Of a stretch of 64,000 bases of DNA, positions 18,507-26,501 are shown piece after piece. This DNA is from Rhizobium leguminosarum bv. trifolii WSM1325 (GTDB taxonomy: Bacteria; Pseudomonadota; Alphaproteobacteria; Rhizobiales; Rhizobiaceae). Made by a program: the position numbers and the translations under genes. The stretch covers positions 744,001-808,000 of the forward strand of contig CP001623.1 in the NCBI GenBank assembly GCA_000023185.1, in the 5' to 3' direction. Within the stretch, counting starts at the first letter, position 1. Each line of letters opens with the position of its first letter. The notes below the pieces were generated by a model. That model saw only the letters and a program-made list of their open reading frames with translations, ran no database searches and was not told the DNA's origin.

Positions 18507-20137
18507 GCGGAAACGAGTCCTTCCTGTAGTTGGCGGGCGGCGCGTCGGGTGGCCTGGATCTCCGGATCGGGATCGAGGCTCGCGGCAAGAAGTGCCTGCG
18601 TGTAGGGGTGGGAGGGCGCGGTGAAGATCTGTTCGACCGGCCCCTCCTCGACAATCTCGCCGGCCTTCATGACGATGACACGATCGGCGAAATCGCGAAC
18701 CACCGGCAGGTCGTGTGCGATGAAGAGGTAGGACAGGCCGAATTCGCGACGCAGGCCCTCAAGCAAGGCGATTACCTGCGCCTGGATCGACACGTCGAGC
18801 GCCGAAACCGCCTCGTCGCAGATGATCAGTTTCGGCTCCATCGCCAGCGCCCGGGCAATCGCGATGCGCTGGCGCTGGCCGCCGGAAAACTGATGTGGAT
18901 ACCGGTCGGCCATATCCGGTTTCAGGCCAACCTTGACCAGCAGCTCGGCCACTCTCTCCTTCCATCTCGCCTTCGGCAGGATATCCGGGTGAATGACCCA
19001 GGCCTCGGAAATCAACCGGAACACGCTCATCCGCGGGTTCAGTGACTGGGTCGGGTCCTGAAAGACCATCTGCAAATCGCGACGCAGCCCGAATATTTCT
19101 CTTGGGGTCATCGCAAGCAGATCGTTGCCGCGATAGAGAACCTGGCCCTCCTGCGGATCATCGAGGCGAACGATTGCCCGGGCAAGGGTCGACTTGCCGG
19201 AACCGCTCTCGCCGACAACGGCAACCGTCTCGCCGGGCATGATGACGAAGTCCACGCCCTTCAGCGCCTGGAATGCGCCGAAACTCTTTTTCAGGCCGAT
19301 GGCGCGCAGCAACGGTTCGCCCTGCCGGTCACGCTCTTGCGCCATCGCACCCTTCCCCGGCGCGGCAGCTATCAGCTTCTTCGTATAGGCGTTCTGCGGG
19401 TTGCGATAGACTTCGGCCGCATTGCCGGTTTCGACCACGCAGCCGGAATTCATCACCACGACCCGGTCGGCGATCTCGGCAACGACGCCCAAATCGTGGG
19501 TGATCAGCAACAGGCCCATGCCGGTTTCCTGCTGCAACTCCTGCAGAAGTTCGAGCACCTGCGCCTGCACCGTCACATCAAGCGCGGTGGTGGGTTCATC
19601 CGCGATCAAGATATCGGGCTTGCAGGCGATCGCCATGGCGATCATCAGGCGTTGTCGCTGGCCGCCGGAGAACTGGAATGGATATTTTCGCATCGCCGCC
19701 TGCGGATCGGTTATGCCGACGCGCCCGATCAATTCGAGTGCCCTCGCGCCGGCGCGCTCCGCCGACTGGCCATGCGTCGTCATCATCTCGGTGATTTGCC
19801 AGCCGACCGGATAGACCGGATTGAGGTGGGCGAGCGGGTCCTGAAAGATCATGGCGATCTTGGCGCCGTTGATCGAGCGCCGCTCCTCGGGCGTCATTTT
19901 CAGCATGTCGCGGCCGTTGAGGAGAATGGTGCCGCTGGTGATCTTGCCGGGCGGCATGTCGATCAGGTTCATGATCGCCGAGGCCGATACGGATTTGCCC
20001 GAACCGCTTTCCCCAAGGATCGCCAGCGTCTCGCCGCGATCGAGATGCCAGCTGACATCCTGCACCGCCTTGACGGTCCCGCTGGCGGTGTGGAACTCGA
20101 CCGAGAGGTCACGCACTTCCAAAAGATGTTCAGCCAT
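18503..20137 (-). CDS. Fused dipeptide-type ABC transporter ATP-binding protein (DppD-DppF fusion)
   Basis: A 544-residue protein holding two ABC nucleotide-binding domains in tandem. Each half has a Walker A GESGSGKS (about residues 36-43 and in the second half near 310), a signature FSGGQRQR and a Walker B (LIADEPTTALD and LIICDEAVSALD), with the oligopeptide-type C-terminal extension containing HPYT after the second domain. Fused DppDF ATPases are common in rhizobia. The start overlaps the upstream permease gene by eight bases, and the stop overlaps the hydroxyacid dehydrogenase by four. With the two permeases and the remote binding protein at 8674-10194 it completes an importer of the Dpp/Opp class, most likely serving the sugar-acid locus. 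Confidence 0.95.
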   Translation of the reverse strand: MAEHLLEVRDLSVEFHTASGTVKAVQDVSWHLDRGETLAILGESGSGKSVSASAIMNLIDMPPGKITSGTILLNGRDMLKMTPEERRSINGAKIAMIFQDPLAHLNPVYPVGWQITEMMTTHGQSAERAGARALELIGRVGITDPQAAMRKYPFQFSGGQRQRLMIAMAIACKPDILIADEPTTALDVTVQAQVLELLQELQQETGMGLLLITHDLGVVAEIADRVVVMNSGCVVETGNAAEVYRNPQNAYTKKLIAAAPGKGAMAQERDRQGEPLLRAIGLKKSFGAFQALKGVDFVIMPGETVAVVGESGSGKSTLARAIVRLDDPQEGQVLYRGNDLLAMTPREIFGLRRDLQMVFQDPTQSLNPRMSVFRLISEAWVIHPDILPKARWKERVAELLVKVGLKPDMADRYPHQFSGGQRQRIAIARALAMEPKLIICDEAVSALDVSIQAQVIALLEGLRREFGLSYLFIAHDLPVVRDFADRVIVMKAGEIVEEGPVEQIFTAPSHPYTQALLAASLDPDPEIQATRRAARQLQEGLVSA

Positions 20138-21056
20138 TTTTCCTGCCCCTCATTTCAAGGCGCCAGCGTTGTGTCGGATCGAGCGCGATGCGCAGCCAAT
20201 TCGACAGAAGGTTCAGCGACAGCGTCGTCAGAATGATTGCAAGGCCCGGCCAGAAGGAAAGCCACCAGGCATTGGTGAGATAGGGTCGTCCTTGAGCAAC
20301 CATGAGACCCCAGGTGATCTCCGGCGCCTGAATGCCGATCCCAAGGAACGACAGGGAGGATTCCGCCAGCATGACGAAGGCGAAATCGAGCGTCGCGATG
20401 GTCACCAGCGTGGGGAAGATCACCGGCAGGATGTGATGGAAGACAATCCGCCAATACGATGCTCCCATCACCTTCGCCGCCTGCACGAACATCCGCTCGC
20501 GCACTTCCAGCACTTCGGCGCGCGTGGTGCGCAGATAGATGGGAATGCGGGTGATCGCCAGGACGAGGACGATATTGGTGACCGAGGGCTCGAGCATGTA
20601 GAGCACGATCACCGCCAGAAGCAGCGACGGAAAGGACATGATGACGTCGCCGAGGCGCATGATCCATTGAGCCGCGGAGGAGCGGCTGTAACCTGCGACC
20701 AGACCGAGCGCCGTCCCGACGACGGATGATGCAAGCACGGCTGCCGCGGCAACCAGGATGGTGTTTTGCGCCGCCACGATAACGCGGGCAAGAAGCGGCC
20801 TGCCCAGCGCATCGGCGCCGAGGACATAAAGCATTCCGCGGGTGATATCGAACGGCGGCGCGTTGCGGCCCCGCAGGTTCTGCTTGGTGGCGATGGCTTC
20901 CAGCAGGAGCGGGCCAAACAGCGCACAGAGCAGAACGATCAAGAGGAACAGAGCCGCGAAGAAAGCGAGCTTGTCCGCCCACAGCATCGTCAGCCAGCGC
21001 CCGATCGGGCCGCTTGGTTTTTTCTCGGCGAGGATTTGTGTGTCGGCCATCGTCAT
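20130..21056 (-). CDS. ABC transporter permease, DppC type
   Basis: A 308-residue inner-membrane permease with about six hydrophobic helices. The N-terminal cytoplasmic part precedes the first helix (FFAALFLLIVLLCALFGPLL). The family segment GADALGRPLLARVI and the cytoplasmic EAA loop around YLRTTRAEVLEVRERMFVQA identify the DppC class. It begins three bases after the DppB-type gene and overlaps the ATPase gene, so the three are one operon. An alternative start two codons in (21050) is possible, as neither ATG has a strong ribosome site. Substrate is not evident from sequence. Confidence 0.93.
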   Translation of the reverse strand: MTMADTQILAEKKPSGPIGRWLTMLWADKLAFFAALFLLIVLLCALFGPLLLEAIATKQNLRGRNAPPFDITRGMLYVLGADALGRPLLARVIVAAQNTILVAAAAVLASSVVGTALGLVAGYSRSSAAQWIMRLGDVIMSFPSLLLAVIVLYMLEPSVTNIVLVLAITRIPIYLRTTRAEVLEVRERMFVQAAKVMGASYWRIVFHHILPVIFPTLVTIATLDFAFVMLAESSLSFLGIGIQAPEITWGLMVAQGRPYLTNAWWLSFWPGLAIILTTLSLNLLSNWLRIALDPTQRWRLEMRGRKNG

Positions 21057-21059
21057 CGC

Positions 21060-21974
21060 TCAATACCGGATGCGCGGATCGAGCAGCGCATAGGCGATGT
21101 CGATCAACAGGTTCATGATGAAGATCGCCAGTGCCGAGACCATGATGACGGCCAACACGACGGCGAAATCGCGAAGCAGGATGGAATCGATCATTAGCTT
21201 GCCGATTCCAGGAAAGCCAAACACCGTCTCGACGACGACGGCACCGTTCAAGATGGCGGCCGCCTGGTCGCCGATGACTGTGATCACCGGCAGCATGGCG
21301 TTGCGCAGTCCGTGAATGAAGATGATTGAGTTCGAGCGGACCCCCTTGGCGCGGGCCGTCTTCACATAGGCGGAAGACAGAACACTGATCATCGAGCCTC
21401 GGACCACCTGCAGGATCAGGCCGAAAGGCCGGATGAACAGCACGCTGACCGGCAGGACCCAGTGCCAGAAAGTTCCCGTTCCCGATGTCGGCAGGACATG
21501 CAGTTTAACGGCGAAAATGACGATTGCCACGATGGCCAGCCAGAAATCCGGCGCCGCAGCGCCGATCAGCGAGAAGAAGGTGGCGAGACGGTCGAAGACG
21601 CCGCCGACGCGAAACGCCGCAAGCGAACCGATGACGATCGCGGCGATCGTGACCAGCACCATGGTGATGGCAGCCAGCCAGAAGGTCCAGACGAAGGCCT
21701 CCAGCACGACATCCATGGCCGGACGGGCCTGCCGCAGTGACTGACCGAAATTGCCCTGGGCAAGATCCGAGACATAACGGCCGAACTGGATGATCAACGG
21801 ATCGTTGAAACCGTTCATCTCACGGAATTGCTGGCGCATTTCGGTGGTCGCATCGATCGGCAGATAGAGGTCGGTCGGATCGCCCGTCAGCCGGGACAGG
21901 AAGAACACGATGACGATAAGCACCACGAGCGATACGCCACTGGCGATCGCGCGTTTGCCGATGAAACTCTTCAT
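21060..21974 (-). CDS. ABC transporter permease, DppB type
   Basis: A 304-residue permease with an N-terminal helix (GVSLVVLIVIVFFLSRLTGDP) followed by a periplasmic loop and five more helices, typical of DppB/OppB. The conserved EAA-loop region reads SAYVKTARAKGVRSNSIIFIHGLRNAM. GGGAGGAG stands seven to eight bases before the ATG. It is the first gene of the dppBC-DF-hydroxyacid dehydrogenase operon. Operator-like site B lies about 115 bases upstream, and a small palindrome ACCCCATGGGGT (21993-22004) lies in the leader. Confidence 0.93.
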   Translation of the reverse strand: MKSFIGKRAIASGVSLVVLIVIVFFLSRLTGDPTDLYLPIDATTEMRQQFREMNGFNDPLIIQFGRYVSDLAQGNFGQSLRQARPAMDVVLEAFVWTFWLAAITMVLVTIAAIVIGSLAAFRVGGVFDRLATFFSLIGAAAPDFWLAIVAIVIFAVKLHVLPTSGTGTFWHWVLPVSVLFIRPFGLILQVVRGSMISVLSSAYVKTARAKGVRSNSIIFIHGLRNAMLPVITVIGDQAAAILNGAVVVETVFGFPGIGKLMIDSILLRDFAVVLAVIMVSALAIFIMNLLIDIAYALLDPRIRY

Positions 21975-22088
21975 GCCACTCCTCCCGAGTGAACCCCATG
22001 GGGTCGTGATGTCCGGTTTTTCGTCTTCGTTTGTGCTGCCTGTGATACCCCTCCGGCAACAGGCACGGCTCGACGACCAGTCGCCGTA

Positions 22089-22102
22089 ACTGAAATATTA
22101 GT
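22089..22102. promoter_or_regulatory. Predicted FadR/GntR operator, site B, before the dppB-type operon
   Basis: ACTGAAATATTAGT fits ACTRRWATWTTAGT, the pattern also present at 10299-10312 and 16715-16728. Similarity extends beyond the core toward site A: both continue with GCA after ATTAGT. It lies about 115 bases before the DppB-type start. Confidence 0.55.
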
Positions 22103-22141
22103 GCATCTAGAATTTTTGTGAACCCCAAAAATGATCGGGGC

Positions 22142-23008
22142 TTATCGCGGCGGCTTGCGTCGCCATGTCATGCCGCGGGTTCCAATAATGGCTGCGCCGA
22201 AGATCACAGCCGCGCCGATCCACGTCTGTACGGCTGGAACTTCCGCGAAAAATGAGAAGGCCATAAGGGCCACGACGGGCAGTCGGAGAAAGTCGAGCGG
22301 TGCCAGAACGCTTGCGGTCGCCATACTGAAGGCGCGCGTGATCAGCGTCATGTTGAGTGCGCCGAGTGCCCCTTGGAGGGCAAGCAGTCCGAGTTGGCTC
22401 CAGGTCGGCATCGACCAGACCGGCAGCATAACGATCAGGCCAAGCGGTACCGTCGCTATCAGATTCCATGCAACCAGCCGGTCGGCACTATCCCTCAATG
22501 CCATCCGCCGGAGCATCAATTGGCTGGCCGCCGTCAAGACCGCTCCTGCCAGCGCAAAAAGCAGCCATTGGTCGAAACCGGACGCTCCAGGGCGAATGAT
22601 GATCATGACGCCGATAAAACCTGCGACAATGCCGGCCACGCTGGAGATGCCGACATGTTCCTTCAACACCAGCCACGCACCGAGAACGAGAAACATGGGC
22701 ATGGTGAAATTGATCGCCGTGGCATCGGCGAGTGGCGCGTGGGCAAAGGCGACGAACAAAGCAACCAGTGAGGCAAGCTTCAGACCCGCACGCACGACAT
22801 GCAGAACACGATAGGGAGAGGATTTCAGGTCGACCCGCGACACGATCCAGGGCGTGACGACAAGAAGCCCGAAAAACGACCGGAAAAAGCCGATCATCAA
22901 TGGATGCACCTCGCCGGGCAGCAAACGCACAATGACTGCGTCGAAACTATTTAAAATGGAGGCAGCCACCATCAAGCAGACGGCAAGGCCTGTGCGACCA
23001 GGCTGCAT
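22142..23008 (-). CDS. EamA-family (DMT superfamily) transporter
   Basis: A 288-residue protein with about ten hydrophobic helices in two EamA repeats (first repeat about 10-140, second about 150-285). This family exports or exchanges metabolites such as amino acids; specificity cannot be read from sequence. The start at 23008 follows AGGAGAAGCGTG and puts the first helix at the N-terminus; a longer in-frame reading to 23083 would add a hydrophilic, arginine-rich leader with no support. It lies after the sugar-acid transporter operon on the same strand and 273 bases after the next upstream gene, so it is likely its own unit. Confidence 0.87.
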   Translation of the reverse strand: MQPGRTGLAVCLMVAASILNSFDAVIVRLLPGEVHPLMIGFFRSFFGLLVVTPWIVSRVDLKSSPYRVLHVVRAGLKLASLVALFVAFAHAPLADATAINFTMPMFLVLGAWLVLKEHVGISSVAGIVAGFIGVMIIIRPGASGFDQWLLFALAGAVLTAASQLMLRRMALRDSADRLVAWNLIATVPLGLIVMLPVWSMPTWSQLGLLALQGALGALNMTLITRAFSMATASVLAPLDFLRLPVVALMAFSFFAEVPAVQTWIGAAVIFGAAIIGTRGMTWRRKPPR

Positions 23009-23281
23009 CACGCTTCTCCTGACCAAACCAAGGTGAACCCCGCTATATCGGCCATTCGATACAGCTGCGCGTTGAACCGGCAATCCATTGGAAATAAAGC
23101 CTTCCTGGCGTGTCTGCTAATCTCCGGTCTCCCAACGGTTTGCCGCGGCTGAGACCGCTCGTTCTTGCCAGGGGCCGGCAGCATCCATTATCTCCGGCGC
23201 GGATTAACGGCTTTATCTCAATCCATCGGCCGCCGTCCACACTGACAGAGCGCACTGCTGACGGGGCCGCCCTCGCCCCCG

Positions 23282-23563
23282 CTAGTGGATCACTCCGTTC
23301 GTTTTCGCCCGGTTCGAGAACTGGTGGACGAGCATGATGCCCTGCTCAAGGAGTAACTCGGCTGCCTGCAGATCGCGCGGCGTGAGATCGCCGGATAGAC
23401 CGCGAATCGTATTGGCGACGCAGATGGAGTTGGCGACGAAGCGGGCGTCGCCCTCCCCTTCCGCCTCCTCGGCCGTTGCTTCCAAGGCGTCGGCGACGGT
23501 GTCGAGCAGGCTCGAGCGTTCGACGAGCGTCATGTCGTTCAGGGTTTTGGAAATGCCGTTCAT
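23282..23563 (-). CDS. Small hypothetical protein
   Basis: I do not recognise this 93-residue protein. From the ATG at 23563 it has AGGAGACAATC as a strong ribosome site, starts MNGISKTLNDMTLVERSSLL and is mainly helical in character, with an acidic stretch EATAEEAEGEGD. The same frame stays open to an ATG at 23740 that overlaps the Nudix stop codon by four bases (ATGA), which would give 152 residues and translational coupling. Third-position GC is lower in that extension, so I favour the shorter form; both forms may be made. It is third in a probable operon with the 55-residue cysteine-rich gene and the Nudix gene. Confidence 0.6.
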   Translation of the reverse strand: MNGISKTLNDMTLVERSSLLDTVADALEATAEEAEGEGDARFVANSICVANTIRGLSGDLTPRDLQAAELLLEQGIMLVHQFSNRAKTNGVIH

Positions 23564-23736
23564 GATTGTCTCCTCGCGTGTGCTCAAGGCGGATCGCAGC
23601 TCCGTTTTCTCGATTTCAGTGACGTGGCGGTGACTGTCAGATAGGATGGTTGTTTTCAGAAGCAACTCATGGCTGCCGCGCACCTCACGCATGAGTGAAG
23701 CGAGATCGGACGGCTCAATCAATAATTTCGGGCCGA

Positions 23737-24201
23737 TCATTCAAGATGCGTCAGTAGGTCGGCAAGCATCGGTCGCTGCCCTTTCAACAGCTTTATGGCT
23801 GCGTCGCGCGGGGAAAACCACCCGGCGCGATCGACCTCCGGAAAGCTCTTTACCCGGCCTGACCGTGGTGGCCATTCCATTTCAAACTCGGAACTCTGTA
23901 TCGCATTCACGTCCAGTACCGGATCGGCTTCGATCGACCACGCGACAACCATCTTTCCGCCAGGTTGTCGGTATTCGCCCAACGGTGTGAACCTGCCATC
24001 GACTGCTACACCCAACTCTTCGGCAGTTTCCCTTATTGCCGCCGCGAGCTCATCTTCTCCAGGTTCGATCAACCCCTTCGGGATCGACCACGCAGCCTCG
24101 TCTTTCCTAGCCCAGAAAGGACCGCCCGGATGGACGAGAAGCACTTCGATGTCCCTGGAAACACGCCGGTATAGCAGAAGTCCGGCGCTGCGGATTGCCA
24201 T
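23737..24201 (-). CDS. Nudix hydrolase
   Basis: A 154-residue Nudix enzyme. The Nudix box is complete: GLIEPGEDELAAAIRETAEELGV fits GX5EX7REUXEEXGU at about residues 43-65, the site of Mg2+-dependent hydrolysis of a nucleoside diphosphate linked to X. The N-terminus (SAGLLLYRR) and the segment AWSIPKGLIEPGE resemble the DATP/Ap4A-type bacterial Nudix proteins. It starts 24 bases after the 55-residue gene with AGGAGGG as ribosome site, so these two are probably co-transcribed. The exact nucleotide substrate is unknown. Confidence 0.92.
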   Translation of the reverse strand: MAIRSAGLLLYRRVSRDIEVLLVHPGGPFWARKDEAAWSIPKGLIEPGEDELAAAIRETAEELGVAVDGRFTPLGEYRQPGGKMVVAWSIEADPVLDVNAIQSSEFEMEWPPRSGRVKSFPEVDRAGWFSPRDAAIKLLKGQRPMLADLLTHLE

Positions 24202-24225
24202 CGCCTTGTGCCCTCCTTGTGTCGA

Positions 24226-24393
24226 TCACGAGGCCAGGCATTCCTCACAGATGCCGCAGCCGTCATCGTCCATCCACTGACGCCGGCGCTTGCAGCAAAG
24301 GCAAGCAGCACTGTCGGGTTGTTCCTTCAAGTCTTCCGGAGGAATGATCTCGATCGTCGTGTCGAATAGAGTGTCGGCCACAAGCTCCGCCAT
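24226..24393 (-). CDS. Small cysteine-rich protein, possible zinc-binding, 55 residues
   Basis: A 55-residue reading frame starts at an ATG with GGAG seven bases upstream (GGAGCAACGAG) and ends with TGA at 24226-24228. The protein begins MAELVADTLFDTT. Its C-terminal half has cysteines in CLCCKRR and CGICEECLAS, a CxCC-x(n)-CxxCxxC arrangement typical of small zinc ribbons. It lies 24 bases upstream of the Nudix gene on the same strand, so they probably share a transcript. No function is assigned; a metal-stabilised regulator or adaptor is conceivable. The good ribosome site, operonic position and ordered cysteines support a real gene despite the length. Confidence 0.65.
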   Translation of the reverse strand: MAELVADTLFDTTIEIIPPEDLKEQPDSAACLCCKRRRQWMDDDGCGICEECLAS

Positions 24394-24410
24394 CTCGTTG
24401 CTCCATTAGT

Positions 24411-24429
24411 CTGTTCTAAATAAGATAGG
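24411..24429. repeat. Possible remnant of the RIME-associated repeat
   Basis: CTGTTCTAAATAAGATAGG matches 17 of 19 bases of the linker between the two palindromes of the RIME-like element (12934-12952). No palindromic arms remain, so this is at most a remnant. Confidence 0.25.
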
Positions 24430-24628
24430 AACGGCGATCGATACCGGCAAGCTCTCGACGACGTCAGGCGGTGCAATGAAAGGGTCAACTTCGACGCCGG
24501 TCGGAGCGGCAAATGCCATGCCGAACCACATTCGGCGATCTCAGCATCGAACGCTGGGCCTTCTTGCGACACGTGATATAGTTAAATTTCGGTCGTCCAC
24601 CTGGACGATGCGACAAAGGAATTATTCC

Positions 24629-25309
24629 ATGGGAGACCAGAAACGCCCGCTGCAACCAGGAGAAACTGCCCCAGCCTTCGCACTCGCCACGGCCAACTTC
24701 GACGGAACCGTCTCTTTCGCCGACTTGAGCGGTCGCCCGTTCGTAATCGGGTTCTTTCGCGGGCTGCACTGCCCGTTCTGCCGGCGCCAGCTCGAACAGC
24801 TTGCCGGCGTACAGCCGACCCTGCGCGCTGCCGGGGTGGAGACCGTGGCCGTTATCAACACGCCGGTGGAACGTGCCCGGCTGTATTTCCGCCACCGGCC
24901 GACGCCAATAACGCTTCTGTGTGACCCGGACTGCCGCACGCATCGAGCCTACGGTGTGCCGCATGGCGAGTTCCTGCCCGAAGGGAGCTGCGAGCAGCCC
25001 GAATGGCCCTATGGCGCAACGATGGCGCAGTTCCTGGCGGCACGCATCAACCCCACGGGCGAGCTGCCGGAACCGCTGCACCCGATGGAAGCCAACACGA
25101 TACTCAACGCCAAGGACGGCTTCGAGCTCGACGAAGCCGACAATGCGATCTTCGCGAACCACGCTACCCAGCTCGTCGGGCACTTCCTGGTCAATGCGAA
25201 TGGCACCATCGGCTGGAGCCAAATCGAGGCGCTCGACGGACCGAACAGTCTCTCGATCTTCCCGACCGCGGCGGAGATCATCGCCGCCGCTGGTAGCCTT
25301 GGACGCTGA
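24629..25309 (+). CDS. Peroxiredoxin-like (AhpC/TSA family) protein
   Basis: A 226-residue thioredoxin-fold protein of the AhpC/TSA family. The active site is in FFRGLHCPFCRRQL (CxxC, about residues 48-51), after the usual PFVIGFF strand, so it could act as a thiol peroxidase or disulfide reductase. The start at 24629 follows AAAGGA; an in-frame extension upstream to 24476 carries no recognisable domain. The C-terminal 80 residues differ from typical two-cysteine peroxiredoxins and lack an obvious resolving cysteine, so resolution may use the second cysteine of CxxC. It is divergent from the small cysteine-rich/Nudix operon and stands alone. Confidence 0.85.
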   Translation: MGDQKRPLQPGETAPAFALATANFDGTVSFADLSGRPFVIGFFRGLHCPFCRRQLEQLAGVQPTLRAAGVETVAVINTPVERARLYFRHRPTPITLLCDPDCRTHRAYGVPHGEFLPEGSCEQPEWPYGATMAQFLAARINPTGELPEPLHPMEANTILNAKDGFELDEADNAIFANHATQLVGHFLVNANGTIGWSQIEALDGPNSLSIFPTAAEIIAAAGSLGR

Positions 25310-25363
25310 CCTGCCGCGAACCGTCGGCATGTTGCGTTCCGCCGGTCCGGAAAAATCATCACG

Positions 25364-26434
25364 TTAGACGGACCTCAACCGCTTTTCGGTTTTTGCGTCG
25401 AACAGATGCAGTTTGCTAAGGTCTGGGGCAATGACGATCTGATCACCGGCGCGCAGATCAAGGCGTTCTCTTACCGTCGCAACGAGGTGATCGGCGCCAA
25501 ACTTCGTGGTTATCTGGATCTCAGCACCGGTAGGCTCAACGAGGACGACCTCAGCGGCAACTGGACCGTGTCCGATTGTGAGATGTTCGGGGCGAATGCC
25601 GTAGATAAGCTGCGCGCCGCGTTCCAATGACGCCGCTTCCGGCAGCGGCAGCCTCCCTCCGCCGTCCGCGATCAACTCCAGTGGCCCCGAAGGGCTGACC
25701 TGGCCTCGAACAAGGTTCATCGCCGGCGAACCGACGAAGCCCGCCACGAAAAGGTTTGCAGGCCGGTCGTAGAGATCGAGCGGCGAGCCTATCTGCTCGA
25801 CGAAGCCGTCCCGCATCACAACAATCCGATCGGCCATCGTCATGGCCTCGATCTGATCGTGGGTGACGTAAATGGTCGTTGTCTTCAGTCGCTGATGCAG
25901 CTGTTTGATTTCCGAACGCATCTGCACCCGCAGCTTTGCGTCCAGGTTCGACAATGGTTCGTCAAACAGGAAGACCTGCGGATTTCTGACGATGGCACGG
26001 CCCATCGCCACACGTTGGCGTTGGCCACCCGACAAATTTTTCGGATATCTGTCGAGCAGATGCTCGAGCCCCAGAATTTCAGCGGCTGCTCGAACACGCT
26101 GCCTGGTCTGTTCCTTGGGTGCTTTGGCCAGCTTCAGCGAAAAACCCATATTCGCCTCGACTGTCAGGTGGGGGTAGAGCGCATAGGACTGGAAAACCAT
26201 TGCGATATCGCGTTCTTTTGGCGCGACATTGTTTACGACCTTGCTGCCGATCGAAATCCGACCAGCCGAAATCTCTTCGAGGCCGGCGATCATCCGCAAC
26301 AATGTCGACTTCCCGCACCCGGACGGACCGACCAGGATAACGAATTCGCCGTCTTGGATATCAATATCCACACCATGCAGAACTTCGAAGTGACCGTAGC
26401 TCTTGCGGGCATTCGCCACACTTACTGACGCCAT
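25364..26434 (-). CDS. Sugar ABC transporter ATP-binding protein, UgpC/MalK type
   Basis: A 356-residue CUT1-family ATPase. It has Walker [10 protein letters not shown] at about 37-45, Q-loop region MVFQSYALYPHLTVEANM, signature LSGGQRQR, Walker [13 protein letters not shown] and a C-terminal TOBE/OB domain. The start at 26434 has GGAGAAAGTT upstream; a longer in-frame reading to 26557 would overlap the KbaZ-like gene and has no family similarity. It is the last gene of the amino-sugar operon and energises the permeases at 28762-30536. The ATPase at the left edge of the window is a close paralogue. Confidence 0.94.
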   Translation of the reverse strand: MASVSVANARKSYGHFEVLHGVDIDIQDGEFVILVGPSGCGKSTLLRMIAGLEEISAGRISIGSKVVNNVAPKERDIAMVFQSYALYPHLTVEANMGFSLKLAKAPKEQTRQRVRAAAEILGLEHLLDRYPKNLSGGQRQRVAMGRAIVRNPQVFLFDEPLSNLDAKLRVQMRSEIKQLHQRLKTTTIYVTHDQIEAMTMADRIVVMRDGFVEQIGSPLDLYDRPANLFVAGFVGSPAMNLVRGQVSPSGPLELIADGGGRLPLPEAASLERGAQLIYGIRPEHLTIGHGPVAAEVVLVEPTGAEIQITTKFGADHLVATVRERLDLRAGDQIVIAPDLSKLHLFDAKTEKRLRSV

Positions 26435-26501
26435 AACTTTCTCCGGCTGAATATTGATATCCTCGGGACGCAGCCGCTCGTCTGATACGGCTGTCGATTG
26501 C

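Noticed and set aside
20155..21063. A 302-codon frame overlapping the DppC-type permease
   Set aside because: It shares the strand but not the frame of a conserved permease, is rich in Arg, His and Ser, and has no ribosome site.
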